Origin: Coriaria nepalensis
Lineage: Eukaryota; Streptophyta; Magnoliopsida; Cucurbitales; Coriariaceae
Length of the DNA stretch: 64,000 nucleotides
Assembly: GCA_027186245.1 (NCBI GenBank)
Contig: CP114481.1
Location: 49,383,501 to 49,447,500 of the forward strand
Reading direction: 5' to 3'
A program made the translations under genes and the position numbers. Shown in pieces: positions 13,736-25,800 of this stretch. The notes under the pieces were generated by a model. It searched no databases, was not told where the DNA came from, and saw only the letters and a list, made by a program, of their open reading frames with translations. Within the stretch, counting starts at the first letter, position 1. Every line of letters starts with the position of its first letter.

Positions 13736-15235
13736 ACTTATTTCAAAGCAAGTCGAACGAATTCTATTTTTCAACTACAAACACAATTTTTGTGCCTAAC
13801 TTGGAAATGATCAATGCAATGAAAGTGCGCATTCATTTAACATTAAAATCATTTCAATGAGTCATTTCAAGTCAATATCTTATTTCGAAGCAAGTCGAAC
13901 GAATTCTATTTTCGCACTTCAAAAAAAAGTTTTGTGCATAACTTGCAAATGATCAATGCAAGGAATGTGTGCATTAGTTTAACCTTAAAATCATTTCAAT
14001 GAGTCATTTCAAGTCAATATCTTATTTCAAAGCAGGTCGAACGAATTCTATTTTTGCACTACAAACAAAAGTTTTGTGCATAACATGCGAATGATCAATG
14101 AAAGGAAAGTGTGCATTCGTTTAACCTTAAAATCATTTGAATGAGTCATTTCAAGTCAATAACTTATTTCAAAGCAATTCGAACGAATTCTATTTTTGCA
14201 CTACAAACACAAGTTTTGTGCATAACTTGGAAATGATCAATGCAATGAAAGTGCGCATTCGTTTAACCTTAAAATCATTTCAATGAGTCATTTCAAGTCA
14301 ATATCTTATTTCAAAGCAAGTAGAACGAATTCTATTTTCGCACTTCAAACAAAAGTTTTGTGCATAACTTGCAAATGATCAATGCAAGGAAAGTGTGCAT
14401 TCGTTTAACCTTAAAATCATTTGAATGAGTCATTTCAAGTCAATAACTTATTTCAAAGCAAGTCGAACGAATTCTATTTTGGCACTCCAAACACAAGTTT
14501 TGTGCATAACTTGCAAATGATCAGTGCAAGGAAAGTGTGCATTCCTTTAACCTTAATATCATTTCAATCAGTCATTTCAAGTCAATATCTTATTCCAATG
14601 CAAGTCGAACGAATTCTATTTTCGCACTTCAAACAAAAGTTCTGTGCATAAGTTGCAAATGATCAATGCAAGGAAAGTGTGCATTCGTTTAACCTAAAAA
14701 TCATTTGAATGAGTCATTTCAAGTCAATCACTTATTTCAAAGCAATTCGAACGAATTCTATTTTCGCACTTCAAACATAAATTTTGTGCATAACTTAGAA
14801 ATGATCAATGCAAGGAAAGTGTGCATTCATTTAACCTTAAAATCATATGAATGAGTCATTTCAAGTGAATAACTTATTTCAAAGCAAGTCGAACGAATTC
14901 TATTTTTGCACTACAAACACAATTTTTGTGCATAACTTTTAAATGATCAATGCAATGAAAGTGCGCATTCGTTTAACCTTAAAATCATTTCAATGAGTCA
15001 TTTCAAGTCAATATCTTATTTCAAAGCAAGCCGAACGAATTCTATTTGGCACTCCAAACACAAGTTTTGTGCACAACTTGCAAATGATCAGTGCAAGGAA
15101 AGTGTGCATTCGTTTAACCTTAAAATCATTTCAATCAGTCATTCCAAGTCAATATCTTATTTCGAAGCAAGTCGAACGAATTCTATATTCGCACTTCAAA
15201 CACAAGTTTTGTGCATAACTTGGAAATGATCAATG
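13736..15235 (+). repeat. Diverged A-type monomers with a distant counterpart
   Basis: About 10 monomers whose order of alleles is repeated at about 37.3-38.3 kb (for example CCTAAAAATC at about 14695 and 37838, and GTCAATCAC just after it). Similarity is clear but not perfect, so this is an older duplication than those at 2.5-11.6 kb or 18.8-27.1 kb. A private 1-bp deletion sits at about 15046 (TCTATTTGGC). Confidence 0.7.
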
Positions 15236-15786
15236 CAAGGAATGTGTGCATTAGTTTAACCTTAAAATCATTTCAATGAGTCATTTCAAGTCAATATCTT
15301 ATTTCAAAGCAAGTCGAACGAATTCTATTTTCGCACTTCAAAAAAAAGTTTTGTGCATAACTTGCAAATGATCAATGCAAGGAATGTGTGCATTAGTTTA
15401 ACCTTAAAATCATTTCAATGAGTCATTTCAAGTCAATATCTTATTTCAAAGCAAGTCGAACGAATTCTATTTTCGCACTTCAAACACAAGTTTTGTGCAT
15501 AACTTGCAAATGATCAATGCAAGGAATGTGTGCATTAGTTTAACCTTAAAATCATTTCAATGAGTCATTTCAAGTCAATATCTTATTTCAAAGCAAGTCG
15601 AACGAATTCTATATTCGCACTTCAAACACAAGTTTTGTGCATAACTTGGAAATGATCAATGCAAGGAATGTGTGCATTAGTTTAACCTTAAAATCATTTC
15701 AATGAGTCATTTCAAGTCAATATCTTATTTCAAAGCAAGTCGAACGAATTCTATTTTCGCACTTCAAACACAAGTTTTGTGCATAA

Positions 15787-15807
15787 CTTGCAAATGATCA
15801 ATGCAAG
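15787..15807. other. Dyad 1 in monomer A (CTTGCA / TGCAAG)
   Basis: Arms CTTGCA (15787-15792) and TGCAAG (15802-15807) are perfect reverse complements separated by 9 nt. The dyad recurs in every monomer that keeps CTTGCA. Monomers with the CTTGGA allele break the left arm. Role unknown; short dyads near nucleosome-length satellites have been proposed as non-B DNA or protein-binding sites, but nothing here proves function. Confidence 0.6.
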
Positions 15808-15820
15808 GAATGTGTGCATT
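15800..15820. other. Dyad 2 in monomer A (AATGCA / TGCATT)
   Basis: Arms AATGCA (15800-15805) and TGCATT (15815-15820) are perfect reverse complements with a 9-nt spacer. The left arm overlaps the right arm of dyad 1, so the two hairpins are mutually exclusive on one strand. The dyad depends on the ATCAATGC allele and is lost where subfamily B has ATCATTGC. Confidence 0.55.
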
Positions 15821-15835
15821 AGTTTAACCTTAAAA

Positions 15836-15875
15836 TCATTTCAATGAGTCATTTCAAGTCAATATCTTATTTCAA
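15836..15875 (+). repeat. Internal 9-bp subrepeats (TYATTTCAA x3)
   Basis: Within the monomer the word TCATTTCAA occurs at 15836-15844 and 15849-15857, and TTATTTCAA at 15867-15875, spaced 13 and 18 bp. The pattern is kept in most monomers that carry the CAATGAG allele. It suggests the 142-bp unit may have grown from shorter ancestral words, although 9-bp AT-rich words can also recur by chance. Confidence 0.5.
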
Positions 15876-15950
15876 AGCAAGTCGAACGAATTCTATTTTC
15901 GCACTTCAAACACAAGTTTTGTGCATAACTTGCAAATGACCAATGCCAGG

Positions 15951-17647
15951 AATGTGTGCTAATGTTTAACCTTAAAATCATTTCAATGAGTCATTTCATG
16001 TCAATATCTTATTTCAAAGCAAGTCGAACGAATTCTATTTTGGCACTCCAAACACAAGTTTTGTGCATAACTTGCAAATGATCAGTGCACGGAAAATGTG
16101 CATTCGTTTAACCTTAAAATCATTTCAATCAGTCATTTCAAGTCAATATCTTATTTCAAAGCAAGTCGAACGAATTCTATTTTCGCACTTCAAACAAAAG
16201 TTTTGTGCATAACTTGCAAATGATCAATGCAAGGAAAGTGTGCATTCGTTTAACCTTAAAATCATATGAATGAGTCATTTCAAGTGAATAACTTATTTCA
16301 AAGCAAGTCGAACGAATTCTATTTTTGCACTACAAACACAATTTTTGTGCATAACTTTTAAATGATCAATGCAAGGAAAGTGTGCATTCGTTTAACCTTA
16401 AAATCATTTGAACGAGTCATTTCAAGTCAATAACTTATTTCAAAGCAAGTCGAACGAATTCTATTTTGGCACTCCAAACACAAGTTTTGTGCATAACTTG
16501 CAAATGATCAGTGCAAGGAAAGTGTGCATTCGTTTAACCTTAAAATCATTTCAATCAGTCAATTCAGGTCAATATCTTATTCCTAAGCAAGTCGAACGAA
16601 TTCTATTTTCGCACTTCAAACAAAAGTTCTGTGCATAACTTGCAACTGATCAATGCAAGGAAAGTGTGCATTCGTTTAACCTTAAAATCATTTGAATGAC
16701 TCATTTCAAGTCAATAACTTATTTAATAGCAAGTAGATCGAATTCTACTTTTGCACTTCAAACACAAGTTTTGTGCATAACTTGGAAATGATCAATGCAA
16801 GGAATGTGTGCATTAGTTTAACCTTAAAATCTTTTCAAGGAGTCATTTCAAGTCAATATATTATTTCAAAGCAAGTCGTACGAATTCTATTTTCGCACTC
16901 CAAACACAAGTTTTGTGCATAACTTGCAAATGATCAATGCAAGGAAAGTGTGCATTCGTTTAACCTTAAAATCATTTGAATGAGTCATTTCAAGTCAATA
17001 ACTTATTTCAAAGTAAGTCGAACGAATTCTATTTTTGCACTACAAACACAATTTTTGTGCATAACTTGCAAATGATCAATGCAATGAAAGTGGGCATTCG
17101 TTTAACCTTAAAATCATTTCAATGAGGCATTTCAAGTCAATATCTTATTTCGATGCAAGTCGAACGAATTCTATATTCGCACTTCAAACACAAGTTTTGT
17201 GCATAACTTGGAAATGATCAATGCAAGGAATGTGTGCATTAGTTTAACGTTAAAATCATTTCAATGAGTCATTTCAAGTCAATATCTTATTTCAAAGCAA
17301 GTCGAACGAATTCTATTTTCGCACTTCAAACACAAGTTTTGTGCATAACTTGCAAATGATCAATGCAAGGAATGTGTGCATTAGTTTAACCTTAAAATCA
17401 TTTCAATGAGTCATTTCATGTCAATATCTTATTTCAAAGCAAGTCGAACGAATTCTATTTTCGCACTTCAAACAAAAGTTTTGTGCATAACTTGCAAATG
17501 ATCAATGCAAGGAAAGTGTGCATTCGTTTAACCTTAAAATCATTTGAATGAGTCATTTCAAGTCAATAACTTATTTCAAAGCAAGTCGAACGAATTCTAT
17601 TTTTGCACTCCAAACACAAGTTTTGTGCATAACTTGCAAATGATCAG
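15951..17647 (+). repeat. Mixed A-type monomers before the homogenised core
   Basis: About 12 monomers with alternating alleles, including the CTTTTCAAGGAGTC type near 16830 that links to the left end of the window. It contains the likely donor (16083-16195) of the conversion tract at 18071. No gene and no foreign sequence. Confidence 0.75.
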
Positions 17648-18604
17648 TGCAAGGAAAGTGTGCATTCGTTTAACCTTAAAATCATTTGAATGAGTCATTT
17701 CAAGTCAATAACTTATTTCAAAGCAAGTCGAACGAATTCTATTTTCGCGCCCCAAACACAAGTTTTGTGCATAACTTGCAAATGATCAATGCTAGGAAAG
17801 TGGGCATTCGTTTAACCATAAAATCATTTGAATGAGTCATTTCAAGTCAATAACTTATTTCAAAGCAAGTCGAACGAATTCTATTTTTGCACTACAAACA
17901 CAATTTTTGTGCATAACTTGCAAATGATCAATGCAATGAAAGTGGGCATTCGTTTAACCTTAAAATCATTTCAATGAGGCATTTCAAGTCAATATCTTAT
18001 TTCGAAGCAAGTCGAACGAATTCTATATTCGCACTTCAAACGCAAGTTTTGTGCATAACTTGGAAATGATCAGTGCACGGAAAATGTGCATTCGTTTAAC
18101 CTTAAAATCATTTCAATCAGTCATTTCAAGTCAATATCTTATTTCAAAGCAAGTCGAACGAATTCTATTTTCGCACTTCAAACCCAAGTTTTGTGCATAA
18201 CTTGCAAATGATCAATGCAAGGAATGTGTGCATTAGTTTAACCTTAAAATCATTTCAGTGAGTCATTTCAAGTCAATATCTTATTTCAAAGCAAGTCGAA
18301 CGAATTCTATTTTCGCACTTCAAACAAAAGTTTTGTGCATAACTTGCAAATGATCAATGCAACTAAAGTGTGCATTCGTTTAACCTTAAAATCATTTGAA
18401 TGAGTCATTTCAAGTCAATAACTTATTTCAAAGCAAGTCGAACGACTTCTATTTTTGCACTCCAAACACAAGTTTTGTGCATAACTTGCAAATGATCAGT
18501 GCAAGGAAAGTGTGCATTCGTTTAACCTTAAAATCATTTCAATCAGTCATTTCAAGTCAATATCTTATTCCAAAGCAGGTCGAACGAATTCTATTTTCGC
18601 ACTT
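17648..18604 (+). repeat. Segment duplicated at 30286-31240 (offset about 12.64 kb)
   Basis: Shares the rare CGCGCCCCAAAC (17747/30385), GCTAGGAAAGTGGG with AACCATAAAATC, CAAACGCAAG, CAAACCCAAG (18183/30821) and GCAACTAAAG alleles with 30286-31240. The offset is 89 monomers, dropping by 2 bp after the deletion at about 30868. One monomer-sized patch (18073-18128) does not match and instead matches 16.08 kb. Confidence 0.85.
18071..18183 (+). repeat. Candidate gene-conversion patch
   Basis: This stretch matches 16083-16195 exactly on reading, including the rare GTGCACGGAAAATG, at an offset of 1988 bp (14 monomers). Its flanks on both sides instead match 30.7-30.8 kb. Minimal tract by informative sites is 18073-18128. 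Double crossover or crossovers at two times could give the same pattern. Confidence 0.65.
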
Positions 18605-18773
18605 CAAACACAAGTTTTGTGCATAACTTGCAAATGATCAATGCAAGGAAAGTGTGCATTCGTTTAACCTTAAAATAATTTGAATGAGTCATTTCAAGTC
18701 AATAACTTATTTCAAAGCAAGTCGAATGAATTCTATTTTTGCACTACAAACACAATTTTTGTGCATAACTCGC

Positions 18774-21700
18774 AAATGATCAATGCAAGGAATGTGTGCA
18801 TTAGTTTAACCTTAAAATCATTTCAATGAGTCATTTCAAGTCAATATCTTATTTCAAAGCAAGTCGAACGAATTCTATTTTCGCACTTCAGACAAAAGTT
18901 TTGTGCATAACTTGCAAATGATCAATGCAAGGAAAGTGTGCATTCGTTTAACCTTAAAATCATTTGAATGACTCATTTCAAGTCAATAACTTATTTAATA
19001 GCAAGTCGAACGAATTCTATTTTTGCACTTCAAACACAAGTTTTGTGCATAACTTGGAAATGATCAATGCAAGGAATGTGTGCATTAGTTTAACGTTAAA
19101 ATCATTTCAATGAGTCATTTCAAGTCAATATCTTATTTCGAAGCAAGTCGAGGGAATTCTATTTTCGCACTTCAGACACAAGTTTTGTGCATAACTTGCA
19201 AATGATCAATGCAAGGAATGTGTGCATTAGTTTAACCTTAAAATCATTTCAATGAGTCATTTCAAGTCAATATCTTATTTCAAAGCAAGTCGAACGAATT
19301 CTATTTTCGCACTTCAAACAAAAGTTTTTTTCATAACTTGCAAATGATCAATGCAAGGAATGTGTGCATTAGTTTAACCTTAAAATCATTTCAATGAGTC
19401 ATTTCAAGTCAATATCTTATTTCAAAGCAATTCGAACGAATTCTATTGTTGCACTCCAAACACAAGTTTTGTGAATAACTTGCAAATGATCAGTTCAAGG
19501 AAAGTGTGCATTCGTTTAACCTTAAAATCATTTCAATCAGTCATTTCATGTCAATAACTTATTTCAAAGCAAGTCGAACGAATTCTATTTTCGCACTCCA
19601 AACACAAGTTTTGTGCATAACTTGCAAATGATCAATGCAAGGAAAGTGTGCATTCGTTTAACCTTAAAATCATTTGAATGAGTCATTTCAAGTCAATAAC
19701 TTATTTCAAAGCAAGTCGAACGAATTCTATTTTTGCACTACAAACACAATTTTTGTGCATAACTTGCAAATGATCAATGCAATGAAAGTGGGCATTCGTT
19801 TAACATTAAAATCATTTCAATGAGGCATTTCAAGTCAATATCTTATTTCGATGCAAGTCGAACGAATTCTATATTCGCACTTCAAACACAAGTTTTGTGC
19901 ATAACTTGGAAATGATCAATGCAGGGAATGTGTGCATTAGTTTAACCTTAAAATCATTTCAATGAGTCATTTCAAGTCAATATCTTATTTCAAAGCAAGT
20001 CGAACGAATTCTATTTTCGCACTTCAAACAAAAGTTTTTTGCATAACTTGCAAATGATCAATGCAAGGAATGTGTGCATTAGTTTAACCTTAAAATCATT
20101 TCAATGAGTCATTTCAAGTCAATATCTTATTTCGAAGCAAGTCGAACGAATTCTATATTCGCACTTCAAACACAAGTTTTGTGCATAACTTGGAAATGAT
20201 CAATGCAAGGAATGTGTGCATTAGTTTAACCTTAAAATCATTTCAATGAGTCATTTCAAGTCAATATCTTATTTCAAAGCAAGTCGAGCGAATTCTATTT
20301 TCGCACTTCAGACACAAGTTTTGTGCATAACTCGCAAATGATCAATGCAAGGAATGTGTGCATTAGTTTAACCTTAAAATCATTTCAATGAGTCATTTCA
20401 AGTCAATATCTTATTTCAAAGCAAGTCGAACGAATTCTATTTTCGCACTTCAGACAAAAGTTTTGTGCATAACTTGCAAATGATCAATGCAAGGAAAGTG
20501 TGCATTCGTTTAACCTTAAAATCATTTGAATGACTCATTTCAAGTCAATAACTTATTTCGAAGCAAGTCGAACGAATTCTATATTCGCACTTCAAACACA
20601 AGTTTTGTGCATAACTTGGAAATGATCAATGCAAGGAATGTGTGCATTAGTTTAACCTTAAAATCATTTCAATGAGTCATTTCAAGTCAATATCTTATTT
20701 CAAAGCAAGTCGAACGAATTCTATTTTCGCACTTCAAACACAAGTTTTGTGCATAACTTGCAAATGATCAATGCAAGGAATGTGTGCATTAGTTTAACCT
20801 TAAAATCATTTCAATGAGTCATTTCAAGTCAATATCTTATTTCAAAGCAAGTCGAACGAATTCTATTTTCGCACTTCAAACAAAAGTTTTGTGCATAACT
20901 TGCAAATGATCAATGCAAGGAAAGTGTGCATTCGTTTAACCTTAAAATCATTTGAATGAGTCATTTCAAGTCAATAACTTATTTCAAAGCAAGTCGAACG
21001 AATTCTATTTTTGCACTACAAACACAATTTTTGTGCATAACTTGCAAATGATCAATGCAATGAAAGTGGGCATTCGTTTAACCTTAAAATCATTTCAATG
21101 AGGCATTTCAAGTCAATATCTTATTTCGAAGCAAGTCGAACGAATTCTATATTCGCACTTCAAACACAAGTTTTGTGCATAACTTGGAAATGATCAATGC
21201 AAGGAATGTGTGCATTAGTTTAACGTTAAAATCATTTCAATGAGTCATTTCAAGTCAATATCTTATTTCGAAGCAAGTCGAGGGAATTCTATTTTCGCAC
21301 TTCAGACACAAGTTTTGTGCATAACTTGCAAATGATCAATGCAAGGAATGTGTGCATTAGTTTAACCTTAAAATCATTTCAATGAGTCATTTCAAGTCAA
21401 TATCTTATTTCAAAGCAAGTCGAACGAATTCTATTTTCGAACTTCAAACAAAAGTTTTTTTCATAACTTGCAAATGATCAATGCAAGGAATGTGTGCATT
21501 AGTTTAACCTTAAAATCATTTCAATGAGTCATTTCAAGTAAATATCTTATTTCAAAGCAATTCGAACGAATTCTATTGTTGCACTCCAAACACAAGTTTT
21601 GTGAATAACTTGCAAATGATCAGTTCAAGGAAAGTGTGCATTCGTTTAACCTTAAAATCATTTCAATCAGTCATTTCATGTCAATAACTTATTTCAAAGC

Positions 21701-22891
21701 AAGTCGAACGAATTCTATTTTCGCACTCCAAACACAAGTTTTGTGCATAACTTGCAAATGATCAATGCAAGGAAAGTGTGCATTCGTTTAACCTTAAAAT
21801 CATTTGAATGAGTCATTTCAAGTCAATAACTTATTTCAAAGCAAGTCGAACGAATTCTATTTTTGCACTACAAACACAATTTTTGTGCATAACTTGCAAA
21901 TGATCAATGCAATGAAAGTGGGCATTCGTTTAACATTAAAATCATTTCAATGAGGCATTTCAAGTCAATATCTTATTTCGATGCAAGTCGAACGAATTCT
22001 ATATTCGCACTTCAAACACAAGTTTTGTGCATAACTTGGAAATGATCAATGCAAGGAATGTGTGCATTAGTTTAACCTTAAAATCATTTCAATGAGTCAT
22101 TTCAAGTCAATATCTTATTTCAAAGCAAGTCGAACGAATTCTATTTTCGCACTTCAAACAAAAGTTTTTTGCATAACTTGCAAATGATCAATGCAAGGAA
22201 TGTGTGCATTAGTTTAACCTTAAAATCATTTCAATGAGTCATTTCAAGTCAATATCTTATTTCAAAGCAATTCGAACGAATTCTATTGTTGCACTCCAAA
22301 CACAAGTTTTGTGAATAACTTGCAAATGATCAGTTCAAGGAAAGTGTGCATTCGTTTAACCTTAAAATCATTTCAATTAGTCATTTCATGTCAATAACTT
22401 ATTTCAAAGCAAGTCGAACGAATTCTATTTTCGCACTCCAAACACAAGTTTTGTGCATAACTTGCAAATGATCAATGCAAGGAAAGTGTGCATTCGTTTG
22501 ACCTTAAAATCATTTGAATGAGTCATTTCAACTCAATAACTTATTTCAAAGCAAGTCGAACGAATTCTATTTTTGCACTACAAACACAATTTTTGTGCAT
22601 AACTTGCAAATGATCAATGCAATGAAAGTGGGCATTCGTTTAACCTTAAAATCATTTCAATGAGGCATTTCAAGTCAATATCTTATTTCGAAGCAAGTCG
22701 AACGAATTCTATATTCGCACTTCAAACACAAGTTTTCTGCATAACTTGGAAATGATCAATGCAAGGAATGTGTGCATTAGTTTAACGTTAAAATCATTTC
22801 AATGAGGCATTTCAAGTCAATATCTTATTTCGAAGCAAGTCGAACGAATTCTATTTTTGCACTTCAAACACAAGTTTTGTGCATAACTTGG
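18774..22891 (+). repeat. 29-monomer tandem duplication, copy 1 (4118 bp)
   Basis: First unit of a direct 4118-bp duplication (29 x 142). Similarity starts at 18774/22892, just after a C/G mismatch, and runs to 23008/27126. Rare alleles repeat at the exact offset: GTCGAGGG (19149/23267 and 21279/25397), CGAACTTC, CAAGTAAATATC (21539/25657), CAATTAGTC, TCGTTTGACC and AGTTTTCTGC. I saw no mismatch on reading. Internally, 19027-20133 is itself repeated at 21157-22263 (15 monomers) with a few substitutions. Confidence 0.9.
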
Positions 22892-25800
22892 AAATGATCA
22901 ATGCAAGGAATGTGTGCATTAGTTTAACCTTAAAATCATTTCAATGAGTCATTTCAAGTCAATATCTTATTTCAAAGCAAGTCGAACGAATTCTATTTTC
23001 GCACTTCAGACAAAAGTTTTGTGCATAACTTGCAAATGATCAATGCAAGGAAAGTGTGCATTCGTTTAACCTTAAAATCATTTGAATGACTCATTTCAAG
23101 TCAATAACTTATTTAATAGCAAGTCGAACGAATTCTATTTTTGCACTTCAAACACAAGTTTTGTGCATAACTTGGAAATGATCAATGCAAGGAATGTGTG
23201 CATTAGTTTAACGTTAAAATCATTTCAATGAGTCATTTCAAGTCAATATCTTATTTCGAAGCAAGTCGAGGGAATTCTATTTTCGCACTTCAGACACAAG
23301 TTTTGTGCATAACTTGCAAATGATCAATGCAAGGAATGTGTGCATTAGTTTAACCTTAAAATCATTTCAATGAGTCATTTCAAGTCAATATCTTATTTCA
23401 AAGCAAGTCGAACGAATTCTATTTTCGCACTTCAAACAAAAGTTTTTTTCATAACTTGCAAATGATCAATGCAAGGAATGTGTGCATTAGTTTAACCTTA
23501 AAATCATTTCAATGAGTCATTTCAAGTCAATATCTTATTTCAAAGCAATTCGAACGAATTCTATTGTTGCACTCCAAACACAAGTTTTGTGAATAACTTG
23601 CAAATGATCAGTTCAAGGAAAGTGTGCATTCGTTTAACCTTAAAATCATTTCAATCAGTCATTTCATGTCAATAACTTATTTCAAAGCAAGTCGAACGAA
23701 TTCTATTTTCGCACTCCAAACACAAGTTTTGTGCATAACTTGCAAATGATCAATGCAAGGAAAGTGTGCATTCGTTTAACCTTAAAATCATTTGAATGAG
23801 TCATTTCAAGTCAATAACTTATTTCAAAGCAAGTCGAACGAATTCTATTTTTGCACTACAAACACAATTTTTGTGCATAACTTGCAAATGATCAATGCAA
23901 TGAAAGTGGGCATTCGTTTAACATTAAAATCATTTCAATGAGGCATTTCAAGTCAATATCTTATTTCGATGCAAGTCGAACGAATTCTATATTCGCACTT
24001 CAAACACAAGTTTTGTGCATAACTTGGAAATGATCAATGCAGGGAATGTGTGCATTAGTTTAACCTTAAAATCATTTCAATGAGTCATTTCAAGTCAATA
24101 TCTTATTTCAAAGCAAGTCGAACGAATTCTATTTTCGCACTTCAAACAAAAGTTTTTTGCATAACTTGCAAATGATCAATGCAAGGAATGTGTGCATTAG
24201 TTTAACCTTAAAATCATTTCAATGAGTCATTTCAAGTCAATATCTTATTTCGAAGCAAGTCGAACGAATTCTATATTCGCACTTCAAACACAAGTTTTGT
24301 GCATAACTTGGAAATGATCAATGCAAGGAATGTGTGCATTAGTTTAACCTTAAAATCATTTCAATGAGTCATTTCAAGTCAATATCTTATTTCAAAGCAA
24401 GTCGAGCGAATTCTATTTTCGCACTTCAGACACAAGTTTTGTGCATAACTCGCAAATGATCAATGCAAGGAATGTGTGCATTAGTTTAACCTTAAAATCA
24501 TTTCAATGAGTCATTTCAAGTCAATATCTTATTTCAAAGCAAGTCGAACGAATTCTATTTTCGCACTTCAGACAAAAGTTTTGTGCATAACTTGCAAATG
24601 ATCAATGCAAGGAAAGTGTGCATTCGTTTAACCTTAAAATCATTTGAATGACTCATTTCAAGTCAATAACTTATTTCGAAGCAAGTCGAACGAATTCTAT
24701 ATTCGCACTTCAAACACAAGTTTTGTGCATAACTTGGAAATGATCAATGCAAGGAATGTGTGCATTAGTTTAACCTTAAAATCATTTCAATGAGTCATTT
24801 CAAGTCAATATCTTATTTCAAAGCAAGTCGAACGAATTCTATTTTCGCACTTCAAACACAAGTTTTGTGCATAACTTGCAAATGATCAATGCAAGGAATG
24901 TGTGCATTAGTTTAACCTTAAAATCATTTCAATGAGTCATTTCAAGTCAATATCTTATTTCAAAGCAAGTCGAACGAATTCTATTTTCGCACTTCAAACA
25001 AAAGTTTTGTGCATAACTTGCAAATGATCAATGCAAGGAAAGTGTGCATTCGTTTAACCTTAAAATCATTTGAATGAGTCATTTCAAGTCAATAACTTAT
25101 TTCAAAGCAAGTCGAACGAATTCTATTTTTGCACTACAAACACAATTTTTGTGCATAACTTGCAAATGATCAATGCAATGAAAGTGGGCATTCGTTTAAC
25201 CTTAAAATCATTTCAATGAGGCATTTCAAGTCAATATCTTATTTCGAAGCAAGTCGAACGAATTCTATATTCGCACTTCAAACACAAGTTTTGTGCATAA
25301 CTTGGAAATGATCAATGCAAGGAATGTGTGCATTAGTTTAACGTTAAAATCATTTCAATGAGTCATTTCAAGTCAATATCTTATTTCGAAGCAAGTCGAG
25401 GGAATTCTATTTTCGCACTTCAGACACAAGTTTTGTGCATAACTTGCAAATGATCAATGCAAGGAATGTGTGCATTAGTTTAACCTTAAAATCATTTCAA
25501 TGAGTCATTTCAAGTCAATATCTTATTTCAAAGCAAGTCGAACGAATTCTATTTTCGAACTTCAAACAAAAGTTTTTTTCATAACTTGCAAATGATCAAT
25601 GCAAGGAATGTGTGCATTAGTTTAACCTTAAAATCATTTCAATGAGTCATTTCAAGTAAATATCTTATTTCAAAGCAATTCGAACGAATTCTATTGTTGC
25701 ACTCCAAACACAAGTTTTGTGAATAACTTGCAAATGATCAGTTCAAGGAAAGTGTGCATTCGTTTAACCTTAAAATCATTTCAATCAGTCATTTCATGTC

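Larger units (their letters stand above)
15746..15887 (+). repeat. Reference monomer, subfamily A
   Basis: A typical A monomer, numbered 1-142 from the G of GAATTC. Its G+C content is about 32%. Landmarks: EcoRI site 1-6; T-run 9-12; TGCA tetramers starting at 35, 44, 57 and 70; TTTAACCTTAAAA at 78-90; three TYATTTCAA words between 91 and 130; GTCGAAC at 136-142 running into the next EcoRI site. The main variable positions in A are TTTTCGCAC/TTTTTGCAC/TATTCGCAC/TTTTGGCAC near 11; CACTTC/CACTCC/CACTAC near 18; CTTGCA/CTTGGA at 42-47; AAAGTGTGCATTCG versus AATGTGTGCATTAG at 64-77; TTTGAATGAG/TTTCAATGAG/TTTCAATCAG near 94-103; and CAATAAC/CAATATC near 115-121. These alleles recur in blocks and define the higher-order repeats. 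Confidence 0.95.
15236..15950 (+). repeat. Run of five near-identical monomers
   Basis: Five consecutive monomers of the AATGTGTGCATTAG / CAATGAG / CAATATC type differ at only a few positions. Examples are an A-run variant in CTTCAAAAAAAAG near 15340 and TATTCGC versus TTTTCGC. Elsewhere neighbouring monomers usually differ at many diagnostic sites. This looks like local monomer-scale expansion or homogenisation. Confidence 0.75.

Noticed and set aside
13920..13929. A-run (CTTCAAAAAAAAG, also near 15340) as a polyA tail or retroposition scar
   Set aside because: It is a C-to-A variant of the CAAACACAAG/CAAACAAAAG position within an otherwise normal monomer, copied to a second site 10 monomers away (1419 bp, minus one deletion). 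There is no associated insertion.
15817..15833. CENP-B box
   Set aside because: The TTCG-bearing stretches (ATTCGTTTAACC in the ATTCG allele, and ATTCGTTCGACTTGC on the minus strand) match only about five to six of the nine essential positions of the mammalian CENP-B box and lack the CGGG end. No other stretch came closer.
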